64,000 bases of DNA from Siphonodentalium dalli. Lineage: Eukaryota; Mollusca; Scaphopoda; Gadilida; Siphonodentaliidae. Made by a program: the position numbers and the translations under genes. Shown here piece by piece: positions 50,120-63,300 of the stretch. A model generated the notes under the pieces. The model did not search any database and was not told the origin of the DNA. It was given only the letters and a program-made list of their open reading frames with translations. Where the stretch lies: positions 35,190,194 to 35,254,193 of the forward strand of contig CP136069.1 of the NCBI GenBank assembly GCA_032622095.1. The letters run 5' to 3'. The number at the start of each line of letters is the position of its first letter. Position 1 is the stretch's first letter.

Positions 50120-50375
50120 GAGGTACGGATGTTGCTATGACTGGATTGTAAAGCATTAGTTTGAGGTACGGATGTTGCTATGACTGGATTGTAAAGCATT
50201 AGTTTGAGGTACGGATGTTGCTATGACTGGATTGTAAAGCATTAGTTTGAGGTACGGATGTTGCTATGACTGGATTGTAAAGCATTAGTTTGAGGTACGG
50301 ATGTTGCTATGACTGGATTGTAAAGCATTAGTTTGAGGTACGGATGTTGCTATGACTGGATTGTAAAGCATTAGT
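50120..50375. repeat. Run of six identical A21T + G25A units
   Basis: Six consecutive units read GGATTGTAAAGC with no intervening type, ended by a GGCACGG unit. Like the run near 42 kb, this indicates local homogenisation by short-range unequal exchange or slippage. Confidence 0.75.
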
Positions 50376-51629
50376 TTGAGGCACGGATGTTGCTGTGACT
50401 GGATAGTAGAGCATTAGTTTGAGGTACGGATGTTGCTGTGACTGGATAGTAGAGCATTAGTTTGAGGTACGGTTGTTGCTGTGACTGGATTGTAAAGCAT
50501 TAGTTTGAGGTACGGATGTTGCTATGACTGGATAGTAAAGCATTAGTTTGAGGTACGGTTGTTGCTGTGACTGGATAGTAGAGCATTAGTTTGAGGTACG
50601 GATGTTGCTATGACTGGATAGTAGAGCATTAGTTTGAGGTACGGATGTTGCTATGACTGGATAGTAGAGCATTAGTTTGAGGTACGGATGTTGCTATGAC
50701 TGGATAGTAGAGCATTAGTTTGAGGTACGGATGTTGCTATGACTGGATAGTAGAGCATTAGTTTGAGGTACGGATGTTGCTATGACTGGATTGTAAAGCA
50801 TTAGTTTGAGGTACGGATGTTGCTATGACTGGATAGTAAAGCATTAGTTTGAGGTACGGATGTTGCTATGACTGGATAGTAAAGCATTAGTTTGAGGTAC
50901 GGATGTTGCTATGACTGGATAGTAAAGCATTAGTTTGAGGTACGGATGTTGCTATGACTGGATAGTAAAGCATTAGTTTGAGGTACGGTTGTTGCTATGA
51001 CTGGATAGTAAAGCATTAGTTTGAGGTACGGATGTTGCTATGACTGGATAGTAAAGCATTAGTTTGAGGTACGGATGTTGCTATGACTGGATAGTAGAGC
51101 ATTAGTTTGAGGTACGGATGTTGCTATGACTGGATAGTAGAGCATTAGTTTGAGGTACGGATGTTGCTATGACTGGATAGTAAAGCATTAGTTTGAGGTA
51201 CGGATGTTGCTATGACTGGATAGTAAAGCATTAGTTTGAGGTACGGTTGTTGCTATGACTGGATAGTAAAGCATTAGTTTGAGGTACGGATGTTGCTATG
51301 ACTGGATAGTAGAGCATTAGTTTGAGGTACGGATGTTGCTATGACTGGATAGTAAAGCATTAGTTTGAGGTACGGATGTTGCTATGACTGGATAGTAAAG
51401 CATTAGTTTGAGGTACGGATGTTGCTATGACTGGATAGTAAAGCATTAGTTTGAGGTACGGATGTTGCTGTGACTGGATAGTAAAGCATTAGTTTGAGGT
51501 ACGGTTGTTGCTATGACTGGATAGTAGAGCATTAGTTTGAGGTACGGATGTTGCTATGACTGGATAGTAAAGCATTAGTTTGAGGTACGGATGTTGCTAT
51601 GACTGGATAGTAAAGCATTAGTTTGAGGT

Positions 51630-52860
51630 ACGGTTGTTGCCTTGACTGGATAGTAGAGCATTAGTTTGAGGTACGGATGTTGCTATGACTGGATAGTAGA
51701 GCATTAGTTTGAGGTACGGATGTTGCTATGACTGGATAGTAGAGCATTAGTTTGAGGTACGGATGTTGCTATGACTGGATAGTAGAGCATTAGTTTGAGG
51801 TACGGATGTTGCTATGACTGGATAGTAAAGCATTAGTTTGAGGTACGGTTGTTGCCTTGACTGGATAGTAGAGCATTAGTTTGAGGTACGGATGTTGCTA
51901 TGACTGGATAGTAGAGCATTAGTTTGAGGTACGGATGTTGCTATGACTGGATAGTAAAGCATTAGTTTGAGGTACGGTTGTTGCCTTGACTGGATAGTAG
52001 AGCATTAGTTTGAGGTACGGATGTTGCTGTGACTGGATAGTAGAGCATTAGTTTGAGGTACGGATGTTGCTATGACTGGATAGTAGAGCATTAGTTTGAG
52101 GTACGGATGTTGCTATGACTGGATAGTAAAGCATTAGTTTGAGGTACGGTTGTTGCCTTGACTGGATAGTAGAGCATTAGTTTGAGGTACGGATGTTGCT
52201 ATGACTGGATAGTAGAGCATTAGTTTGAGGTACGGATGTTGCTATGACTGGATAGTAAAGCATTAGTTTGAGGTACGGTTGTTGCCTTGACTGGATAGTA
52301 GAGCATTAGTTTGAGGTACGGATGTTGCTATGACTGGATAGTAGAGCATTAGTTTGAGGTACTGATGTTGCTATGACTGGATAGTAGAGCATTAGTTTGA
52401 GGTACGGATGTTGCTATGACTGGATAGTAGAGCATTAGTTTGAGGTACTGATGTTGCTATGACTGGATAGTAGAGCATTAGTTTGAGGTACGGATGTTGC
52501 TATGACTGGATAGTAGAGCATTAGTTTGAGGTACGGATGTTGCTATGACTGGATAGTAGAGCATTAGTTTGAGGTACGGATGTTGCTATGACTGGATAGT
52601 AGAGCATTAGTTTGAGGTACGGTTGTTGCTATGACTGGATAGTAGAGCATTAGTTTGAGGTATGGATGTTGCAATGACTGGATAGTAGAGCATTAGTTTG
52701 AGGTACGGTTGTTGCTGTGACTGGATAGTAGAGCATTAGTTTGAGGTACGGATGTTGCTATGACTGGATAGTAGAGCATTAGTTTGAGGTACGGATGTTG
52801 CTATGACTGGATAGTAAAGCATTAGTTTGAGGTACGGTTGTTGCCTTGACTGGATAGTAG
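51630..52860. repeat. Cluster of TTGCCTTGAC units with 3- and 4-unit spacing
   Basis: The double variant T10C + A11T (TTGCCTTGAC) is rare elsewhere (near 45961, 48371, 49791, 62209). Here it recurs at about 51638, 51852, 51981, 52153, 52282 and 52840. Successive spacings of 129, 172 and 129 bp (3, 4, 3 units) show a young short-period higher-order repeat. Confidence 0.75.
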
Positions 52861-53179
52861 AGCATTAGTTTGAGGTACGGTTGTTGCTGTGACTGGATAG
52901 TAAAGCATTAGTTTGAGGTACGGTTGTTGCTATGACTGGATAGTAGAGCATTAGTTTGAGGTACGGATGTTGCTATGACTGGATAGTAAAGCATTAGTTT
53001 GAGGTACGGTTGTTGCTATGACTGGATAGTAGAGCATTAGTTTGAGGTACGGATGTTGCTATGACTGGATAGTAAAGCATTAGTTTGAGGTACGGATGTT
53101 GCTGTGACTGTATAGTAAAGCATTAGTTTGAGGTACGGATGTTGCTATGACTGGATAGTAAAGCATTAGTTTGAGGTAC

Positions 53180-56100
53180 GGATGTTGCTATAACTGGATA
53201 GTAGAGCATTAGTTTGAGGTACGGATGTTGCTATGACTGGGTAGTAAAGCATTAGTTTGAGGTACGGATGTTGCTATGACTGGATAGTAGAGCATTAGTT
53301 TGAGGTACGGTTGTTGCTGTGACTGGATAGTAGAGCATTAGTTTGAGGTACGGTTGTTGCTGTGACTGGATAGTAGAGCATTAGTTTGAGGTACGGATGT
53401 TGCTATGACTGGATAGTAGAGCATTAGTTTGAGGTACGGTTGTTGCTATGACTGGATAGTAGAGCATTAGTTTGAGGTACGGTTGTTGCTATGACTGGGT
53501 AGTAAAGCATTAGTTTGAGGTACGGATGTTGCTATGACTGGATAGTAGAGCATTAGTTTGAGGTACGGATGTTGCTATGACTGGATAGTAGAGCATTAGT
53601 TTGAGGTACGGTTGTTGCTATGACTGGATAGTAGAGCATTAGTTTGAGGTACGGATGTTGCTATGACTGGATAGTAGAGCATTAGTTTGAGGTACGGTTG
53701 TTGCTATGACTGGATAGTAGAGCATTAGTTTGAGGTACGGATGTTGCTATGACTGGATAGTAGAGCATTAGTTTGAGGTATGGATGTTGCTATGACTGGA
53801 TAGTAGAGCATTAGTTTGAGGTACGGATGTTGCTATGACTGGATAGTAGAGCATTAGTTTGAGGTACGGTTGTTGCTATAACTGGATAGTAGAGCATTAG
53901 TTTGAGGTACGGTTGTTGCTATGACTGGATAGTAGAGCATTAGTTTGAGGTACGGATGTTGCTATGACTGGATAGTAGAGCATTAGTTTGAGGTACGGAT
54001 GTTGCTGTGACTGGATAGTAGAGCATTAGTTTGAGGTACGGTTGTTGCTATGACTGGATAGTAGAGCATTAGTTTGAGGTACGGATGTTGCTATGACTGG
54101 ATAGTAGAGCATTAGTTTGAGGTACGGATGTTGCTATGACTGGATAGTAGAGCATTAGTTTGAGGTACGGATGTTGCTATGACTGGATAGTAAAGCATTA
54201 GTTTGAGGTACGGATGTTGCTATGACTGGATAGTAGAGCATTAGTTTGAGGTACGGATGTTGCTATGACTGGATAGTAAAGCATTAGTTTGAGGTACGGA
54301 TGTTGCTATGACTGGATAGTAAAGCATTAGTTTGAGGTACGGATGTTGCTATGACTGGATAGTAGAGCATTAGTTTGAGGCACGGATGTTGCTATGACTG
54401 GATAGTAGAGCATTAGTTTGAGGTACGGATGTTGCTATGACTGGATAGTAGAGCATTAGTTTGAGGTACGGATGTTGCTATGACTGGATAGTAAAGCATT
54501 AGTTTGAGGTACGGATGTTGCTATGACTGGATAGTAAAGCATTAGTTTGAGGTACGGATGTTGCTATGACTGGATAGTAGAGCATTAGTTTGAGGTACGG
54601 ATGTTGCTATGACTGGATAGTAGAGCATTAGTTTGAGGTACGGATGTTGCTATGACTGGATAGTAGAGCATTAGTTTGAGGTACGGATGTTGCTATAACT
54701 GGATAGTAGAGCATTAGTTTGAGGTACGGATGTTGCTATGACTGGGTAGTAAAGCATTAGTTTGAGGTACGGATGTTGCTATGACTGGATAGTAGAGCAT
54801 TAGTTTGAGGTACGGTTGTTGCTATGACTGGATAGTAGAGCATTAGTTTGAGGTACTGATGTTGCTATGACTGGATAGTAGAGCATTAGTTTGAGGTACG
54901 GATGTTGCTATGACTGGATAGTAGAGCATTAGTTTGAGGTACTGATGTTGCTATGACTGGATAGTAGAGCATTAGTTTGAGGTACGGATGTTGCTATGAC
55001 TGGATAGTAGAGCATTAGTTTGAGGTACGGTTGTTGCTATGACTGGATAGTAGAGCATTAGTTTGAGGTACGGTTGTTGCTATGACTGGATAGTAGAGCA
55101 TTAGTTTGAGGTACTGATGTTGCTATGACTGGATAGTAGAGCATTAGTTTGAGGTACGGATGTTGCTATGACTGGATAGTAGAGCATTAGTTTGAGGTAC
55201 GGATGTTGCTATGACTGGATAGTAGAGCATTAGTTTGAGGTACGGTTGTTGCTATGACTGGATAGTAGAGCATTAGTTTGAGGTACGGTTGTTGCTATGA
55301 CTGGATAGTAGAGCATTAGTTTGAGGTACTGATGTTGCTATGACTGGATAGTAGAGCATTAGTTTGAGGTACGGATGTTGCTATGACTGGATAGTAGAGC
55401 ATTAGTTTGAGGTACGGTTGTTGCTATGACTGGATAGTAGAGCATTAGTTTGAGGTACGGTTGTTGCTATGACTGGGTAGTAAAGCATTAGTTTGAGGTA
55501 CGGATGTTGCTATGACTGGATAGTAGAGCATTAGTTTGAGGTACGGATGTTGCTATGACTGGATAGTAGAGCATTAGTTTGAGGTACGGATGTTGCTATG
55601 ACTGGATAGTAAAGCATTAGTTTGAGGTACGGATGTTGCTATGACTGGATAGTAAAGCATTAGTTTGAGGTACGGATGTTGCTATGACTGGATAGTAAAG
55701 CATTAGTTTGAGGTACGGATGTTGCTATGACTGGATAGTAAAGCATTAGTTTGAGGTACGGATGTTGCTATGACTGGATAGTAGAGCATTAGTTTGAGGT
55801 ACGGATGTTGCTATGACTGGATAGTAAAGCATTAGTTTGAGGTACGGATGTTGCTATGACTGGATAGTAGAGCATTAGTTTGAGGTACGGATGTTGCTAT
55901 GACTGGATAGTAGAGCATTAGTTTGAGGTACGGATGTTGCTATAACTGGATAGTAGAGCATTAGTTTGAGGTACGGATGTTGCTATGACTGGGTAGTAAA
56001 GCATTAGTTTGAGGTACGGATGTTGCTATGACTGGATAGTAGAGCATTAGTTTGAGGTACGGTTGTTGCTGTGACTGGATAGTAGAGCATTAGTTTGAGG

Positions 56101-57310
56101 TACGGTTGTTGCTGTGACTGGATAGTAGAGCATTAGTTTGAGGTACGGATGTTGCTATGACTGGATAGTAGAGCATTAGTTTGAGGTACGGTTGTTGCTA
56201 TGACTGGATAGTAGAGCATTAGTTTGAGGTACGGTTGTTGCTATGACTGGGTAGTAAAGCATTAGTTTGAGGTACGGATGTTGCTATGACTGGATAGTAG
56301 AGCATTAGTTTGAGGTACGGATGTTGCTATGACTGGATAGTAGAGCATTAGTTTGAGGTACGGTTGTTGCTATGACTGGATAGTAGAGCATTAGTTTGAG
56401 GTACGGATGTTGCTATGACTGGATAGTAGAGCATTAGTTTGAGGTACGGTTGTTGCTATGACTGGATAGTAGAGCATTAGTTTGAGGTACGGATGTTGCT
56501 ATGACTGGATAGTAGAGCATTAGTTTGAGGTATGGATGTTGCTATGACTGGATAGTAGAGCATTAGTTTGAGGTACGGATGTTGCTATGACTGGATAGTA
56601 GAGCATTAGTTTGAGGTACGGTTGTTGCTATAACTGGATAGTAGAGCATTAGTTTGAGGTACGGTTGTTGCTATGACTGGATAGTAGAGCATTAGTTTGA
56701 GGTACGGATGTTGCTATGACTGGATAGTAGAGCATTAGTTTGAGGTACGGATGTTGCTGTGACTGGATAGTAGAGCATTAGTTTGAGGTACGGTTGTTGC
56801 TATGACTGGATAGTAGAGCATTAGTTTGAGGTACGGATGTTGCTATGACTGGATAGTAGAGCATTAGTTTGAGGTACGGATGTTGCTATGACTGGATAGT
56901 AGAGCATTAGTTTGAGGTACGGATGTTGCTATGACTGGATAGTAAAGCATTAGTTTGAGGTACGGATGTTGCTATGACTGGATAGTAGAGCATTAGTTTG
57001 AGGTACGGATGTTGCTATGACTGGATAGTAAAGCATTAGTTTGAGGTACGGATGTTGCTATGACTGGATAGTAAAGCATTAGTTTGAGGTACGGATGTTG
57101 CTATGACTGGATAGTAGAGCATTAGTTTGAGGCACGGATGTTGCTATGACTGGATAGTAGAGCATTAGTTTGAGGTACGGATGTTGCTATGACTGGATAG
57201 TAGAGCATTAGTTTGAGGTACGGATGTTGCTATGACTGGATAGTAAAGCATTAGTTTGAGGTACGGATGTTGCTATGACTGGATAGTAAAGCATTAGTTT
57301 GAGGTACGGA
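53180..57310. repeat. Second 64-unit (2,752-bp) offset duplication
   Basis: The ACTGGGTAGTAAAGC unit at 53239 recurs at 55991, and the GGCACGG unit at 54377 recurs at 57129, both exactly 2,752 bp apart. The match covers about 53180-54560 against 55930-57310; the intervening part differs. The offset equals that of the duplication at 16843-22346, though the unit order is not evidently the same. Confidence 0.7.
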
Positions 57311-60300
57311 TGTTGCTATGACTGGATAGTAAAGCATTAGTTTGAGGTACGGATGTTGCTATGACTGGATAGTAAAGCATTAGTTTGAGGTACGGATGTT
57401 GCTATGACTGGATAGTAGAGCATTAGTTTGAGGTACGGATGTTGCTATGACTGGATAGTAAAGCATTAGTTTGAGGTACGGATGTTGCTATGACTGGATA
57501 GTAGAGCATTAGTTTGAGGTACGGATGTTGCTATGACTGGATAGTAGAGCATTAGTTTGAGGTACGGATGTTGCTATGACTGGATAGTAAAGCATTAGTT
57601 TGAGGTACGGATGTTGCTATGACTGGATAGTAGAGCATTAGTTTGAGGTACGGTTGTTGCTATGACTGGATAGTAAAGCATTAGTTTGAGGTACGGATGT
57701 TGCTATGACTGGATAGTAGAGCATTAGTTTGAGGTACGGTTGTTGCTATGACTGGATAGTAGAGCATTAGTTTGAGGTACGGATGTTGCTATGACTGGAT
57801 AGTAAAGCATTAGTTTGAGGTACGGATGTTGCTATGACTGGATAGTAGAGCATTAGTTTGAGGTACGGATGTTGCTGTGACTGGATAGTAGAGCATTAGT
57901 TTGAGGTATGGATGTTGCTATGACTGGATTGTAAAGCATTAGTTTGAGGTACGGATGTTGCTATAACTGGATAGTAGAGCATTAGTTTGAGGTACGGATG
58001 TTGCTATGACTGGATAGTAGAGCATTAGTTTGAGGTACGGATGTTGCTATGACTGGATAGTAGAGCATTAGTTTGAGGTACGGATGTTGCTATGACTGGA
58101 TAGTAGAGCATTAGTTTGAGGTACGGATGTTGCTATGACTGGATAGTAGAGCATTAGTTTGAGGTACGGTTGCTGTGACTGGATAGTAGAGCATTAGTTT
58201 GAGGTACGGATGTTGCTATGACTGGATTGTAAAGCATTAGTTTGAGGTACGGTTGCTGTGACTGGATAGTAGAGCATTAGTTTGAGGTACGGATGTTGCT
58301 ATGACTGGATTGTAAAGCATTAGTTTGAGGTACGGTTGTTGCTATGACTGGATAGTAGAGCATTAGTTTGAGGTACGGATGTTGCTATGACTGGATAGTA
58401 GAGCATTAGTTTGAGGTACGGATGTTGCTATGACTGGATAGTAGAGCATTAGTTTGAGGTACGGATGTTGCTATGACTGGATAGTAAAGCATTAGTTTGA
58501 GGTACGGATGTTGCTATGACTGGATAGTAGAGCATTAGTTTGAGGTACGGATGTTGCTATGACTGGATAGTAAAGCATTAGTTTGAGGTACGGATGTTGC
58601 TATGACTGGATAGTAAAGCATTAGTTTGAGGTACGGATGTTGCTATGACTGGATAGTAGAGCATTAGTTTGAGGCACGGATGTTGCTATGACTGGATAGT
58701 AGAGCATTAGTTTGAGGTACGGATGTTGCTATGACTGGATAGTAGAGCATTAGTTTGAGGTACGGATGTTGCTATGACTGGATAGTAAAGCATTAGTTTG
58801 AGGTACGGATGTTGCTATGACTGGATAGTAAAGCATTAGTTTGAGGTACGGATGTTGCTATGACTGGATAGTAAAGCATTAGTTTGAGGTACGGATGTTG
58901 CTATGACTGGATAGTAAAGCATTAGTTTGAGGTACGGATGTTGCTATGACTGGATAGTAGAGCATTAGTTTGAGGTACGGATGTTGCTATGACTGGATAG
59001 TAAAGCATTAGTTTGAGGTACGGATGTTGCTATGACTGGATAGTAGAGCATTAGTTTGAGGTACGGATGTTGCTATGACTGGATAGTAGAGCATTAGTTT
59101 GAGGTACGGATGTTGCTATGACTGGATAGTAAAGCATTAGTTTGAGGTACGGATGTTGCTATGACTGGATAGTAGAGCATTAGTTTGAGGTACGGTTGTT
59201 GCTATGACTGGATAGTAAAGCATTAGTTTGAGGTACGGATGTTGCTATGACTGGATAGTAGAGCATTAGTTTGAGGTACGGTTGTTGCTATGACTGGATA
59301 GTAGAGCATTAGTTTGAGGTACGGATGTTGCTATGACTGGATAGTAGAGCATTAGTTTGAGGTACGGATGTTGCTATGACTGGATAGTAGAGCATTAGTT
59401 TGAGGTATGGATGTTGCTATAACTGGATAGTAGAGCATTAGTTTGAGGTACGGATGTTGCTATGACTGGATAGTAGAGCATTAGTTTGAGGTACGGATGT
59501 TGCTATGACTGGATAGTAGAGCATTAGTTTGAGGTACGGATGTTGCTATGACTGGATAGTAGAGCATTAGTTTGAGGTACGGATGTTGCTATGACTGGAT
59601 AGTAGAGCATTAGTTTGAGGTACGGATGTTGCTATGACTGGATAGTAGAGCATTAGTTTGAGGTACGGATGTTGCTATGACTGGATAGTAGAGCATTAGT
59701 TTGAGGTACGGTTGCTGTGACTGGATAGTAGAGCATTAGTTTGAGGTACGGATGTTGCTATGACTGGATTGTAAAGCATTAGTTTGAGGTACGGATGTTG
59801 CTATGACTGGATAGTAGAGCATTAGTTTGAGGTACGGTTGTTGCTATGACTGGATAGTAGAGCATTAGTTTGAGGTACGGATGTTACTATGACTGGATTG
59901 TAGAGCATTAGTTTGAGGTACGGTTGTTGCTATGACTGGATAGTAGAGCATTAGTTTGAGGTACGGATGTTGCTATGACTGGATAGTAGAGCATTAGTTT
60001 GAGGTACGGATGTTGCTATGACTGGATAGTAAAGCATTAGTTTGAGGTACGGATGTTGCTATGACTGGATAGTAAAGCATTAGTTTGAGGTACGGATGTT
60101 GCTATGACTGGATAGTAGAGCATTAGTTTGAGGTACGGTTGTTGTTATGACTGGATAGTAAAGCATTAGTTTGAGGCACGGATGTTGCTGTGACTGGATA
60201 GTAAAGCATTAGTTTGAGGTATGGATGTTGCTGTGACTGGATAGTAAAGCATTAGTTTGAGGTATGGATATTGCTATAACTGGATAGTAGAGCATTAGTT

Positions 60301-63300
60301 TGAGGTATGGATATTGCTATAACTGGATAGTAGAGCATTAGTTTGAGGTACTGATGTTGCTATGACTGGATAGTAGAGCATTAGTTTGAGGTACGGTTGT
60401 TGCTGTGACTGGATAGTAGAGCATTAGTTTGAGGTACGGATGTTGCTATGACTGGATAGTAGAGCATTAGTTTGAGGTACGGATGTTGCTATGACTGGAT
60501 AGTAGAGCATTAGTTTGAGGTACGGATGTTGCTATGACTGGATAGTAAAGCATTAGTTTGAGGTACGGATGTTGCTATGACTGGATAGTAAAGCATTAGT
60601 TTGAGGTACGGATGTTGCTATGACTGGATAGTAGAGCATTAGTTTGAGGTACGGATGTTGCTATGACTGGATAGTAGAGCATTAGTTTGAGGTACGGATG
60701 TTGCTATGACTGGATAGTAGAGCATTAGTTTGAGGTACGGATGTTGCTATGACTGGATAGTAGAGCATTAGTTTGAGGTACGGATGTTGCTATGACTGGA
60801 TAGTAGAGCATTAGTTTGAGGTACGGATGTTGCTATGACTGGATAGTAGAGCATTAGTTTGAGGTACGGATGTTGCTATGACTGGATAGTAGAGCATTAG
60901 TTTGAGGTACGGATGTTGCTATGACTGGATAGTAGAGCATTAGTTTGAGGTACGGATGTTGCTATGACTGGATAGTAAAGCATTAGTTTGAGGTACGGAT
61001 GTTGCTATGACTGGATAGTAAAGCATTAGTTTGAGGTACGGATGTTGCTATGACTGGATAGTAGAGCATTAGTTTGAGGTACGGATGTTGCTATGACTGG
61101 ATAGTAGAGCATTAGTTTGAGGTACGGATGTTGCTATGACTGGATAGTAGAGCATTAGTTTGAGGTACGGATGTTGCTATGACTGGATAGTAGAGCATTA
61201 GTTTGAGGTACGGATGTTGCTATGACTGGATAGTAGAGCATTAGTTTGAGGTACGGATGTTGCTATGACTGGATAGTAGAGCATTAGTTTGAGGTACGGA
61301 TGTTGCTATGACTGGATAGTAGAGCATTAGTTTGAGGTACGGATGTTGCTATGACTGGATAGTAGAGCATTAGTTTGAGGTACGGATGTTGCTATGACTG
61401 GATAGTAGAGCATTAGTTTGAGGTACTGATGTTGCTATGACTGGATAGTAGAGCATTAGTTTGAGGTACGGATGTTGCTATGACTGGATAGTAGAGCATT
61501 AGTTTGAGGTACGGATGTTGCTATGACTGGATAGTAGAGCATTAGTTTGAGGTACGGATGTTGCTATGACTGGATAGTAGAGCATTAGTTTGAGGTACGG
61601 ATGTTGCTATGACTGGATAGTAAAGCATTAGTTTGAGGTACGGATGTTGCTATGACTGGATAGTAAAGCATTAGTTTGAGGTACGGATGTTGCTATGACT
61701 GGATAGTAGAGCATTAGTTTGAGGTACGGATGTTGCTATGACTGGATGGTAGAGCATTAGTTTGAGGTACGGATGTTGCTATGACTGGATAGTAAAGCAT
61801 TAGTTTGAGGTATGGTTGTTGCTGTGACTGGATTGTAAAGCATTAGTTTGAGGTACGGATGTTGCTATGACTGGATAGTAGAGCATTAGTTTGAGGTACG
61901 GTTGTTGCTATGACTGGATAGTAAAGCATTAGTTTGAGGTACGGATGTTGCTGTGACTGGATTGTAAAGCATTAGTTTGAGGTACGGTTGTTGCTATGAC
62001 TGGATAGTAGAGCATTAGTTTGAGGTACGGATGTTGCTGTGACTGGATAGTAGAGCATTAGTTTGAGGTACGGATGTTGTTATGACTGGATAGTAGAGCA
62101 TTAGTTTGAGGTACGGATGTTGCTATGACTGGATAGTAAAGCATTAGTTTGAGGTACGGATGTTGCTATGACTGGATAGTAAAGCATTAGTTTGAGGTAC
62201 GGTTGTTGCCTTGACTGGATAGTAGAGCATTAGTTTGAGGTACGGATGTTGCTATGACTGGATAGTAGAGCATTAGTTTGAGGTACGGATGTTGCTATGA
62301 CTGGATAGTAGAGCATTAGTTTGAGGCACGGATGTTGCTGTGACTGGATAGTAAAGCATTAGTTTGAGGTACGGATGTTGCTATGACTGGATAGTAGAGC
62401 ATTAGTTTGAGGCACGGATGTTGCTGTGACTGGATAGTAAAGCATTAGTTTGAGGTACGGATGTTGCTATGACTGGATAGTAGAGCATTAGTTTGAGGCA
62501 CGGATGTTGCTGTGACTGGATAGTAAAGCATTAGTTTGAGGTACGGATGTTGCTATGACTGGATAGTAAAGCATTAGTTTGAGGCACGGATGTTGCTGTG
62601 ACTGGATAGTAAAGCATTAGTTTGAGGTACGGATGTTGCTATGACTGGATAGTAGAGCATTAGTTTGAGGTACGGATGTTGCTATAACTGGATAGTAGAG
62701 CATTAGTTTGAGGTACGGATGTTGCTATGACTGGATAGTAGAGCATTAGTTTGAGGTACGGATGTTGCTATAACTGGATAGTAGAGCATTAGTTTGAGGT
62801 ACGGTTGTTGCTATGACTGGATAGTAGAGCATTAGTTTGAGGTACGGATGTTGCTATGACTGGATAGTAGAGCATTAGTTTGAGGTACGGATGTTGCTGT
62901 GACTGGATAGTAGAGCATTAGTTTGAGGTACGGTTGTTGCTATGACTGGATAGTAGAGCATTAGTTTGAGGTACGGATGTTGCTATGACTGGATAGTAGA
63001 GCATTAGTTTGAGGTACGGATGTTGCTATGACTGGATAGTAGAGCATTAGTTTGAGGTACGGATGTTGCTATGACTGGATAGTAAAGCATTAGTTTGAGG
63101 TACGGATGTTGCTATGACTGGATAGTAGAGCATTAGTTTGAGGTACGGATGTTGCTATGACTGGATAGTAAAGCATTAGTTTGAGGTACGGATGTTGCTA
63201 TGACTGGATAGTAAAGCATTAGTTTGAGGTACGGATGTTGCTATGACTGGATAGTAGAGCATTAGTTTGAGGCACGGATGTTGCTATGACTGGATAGTAG

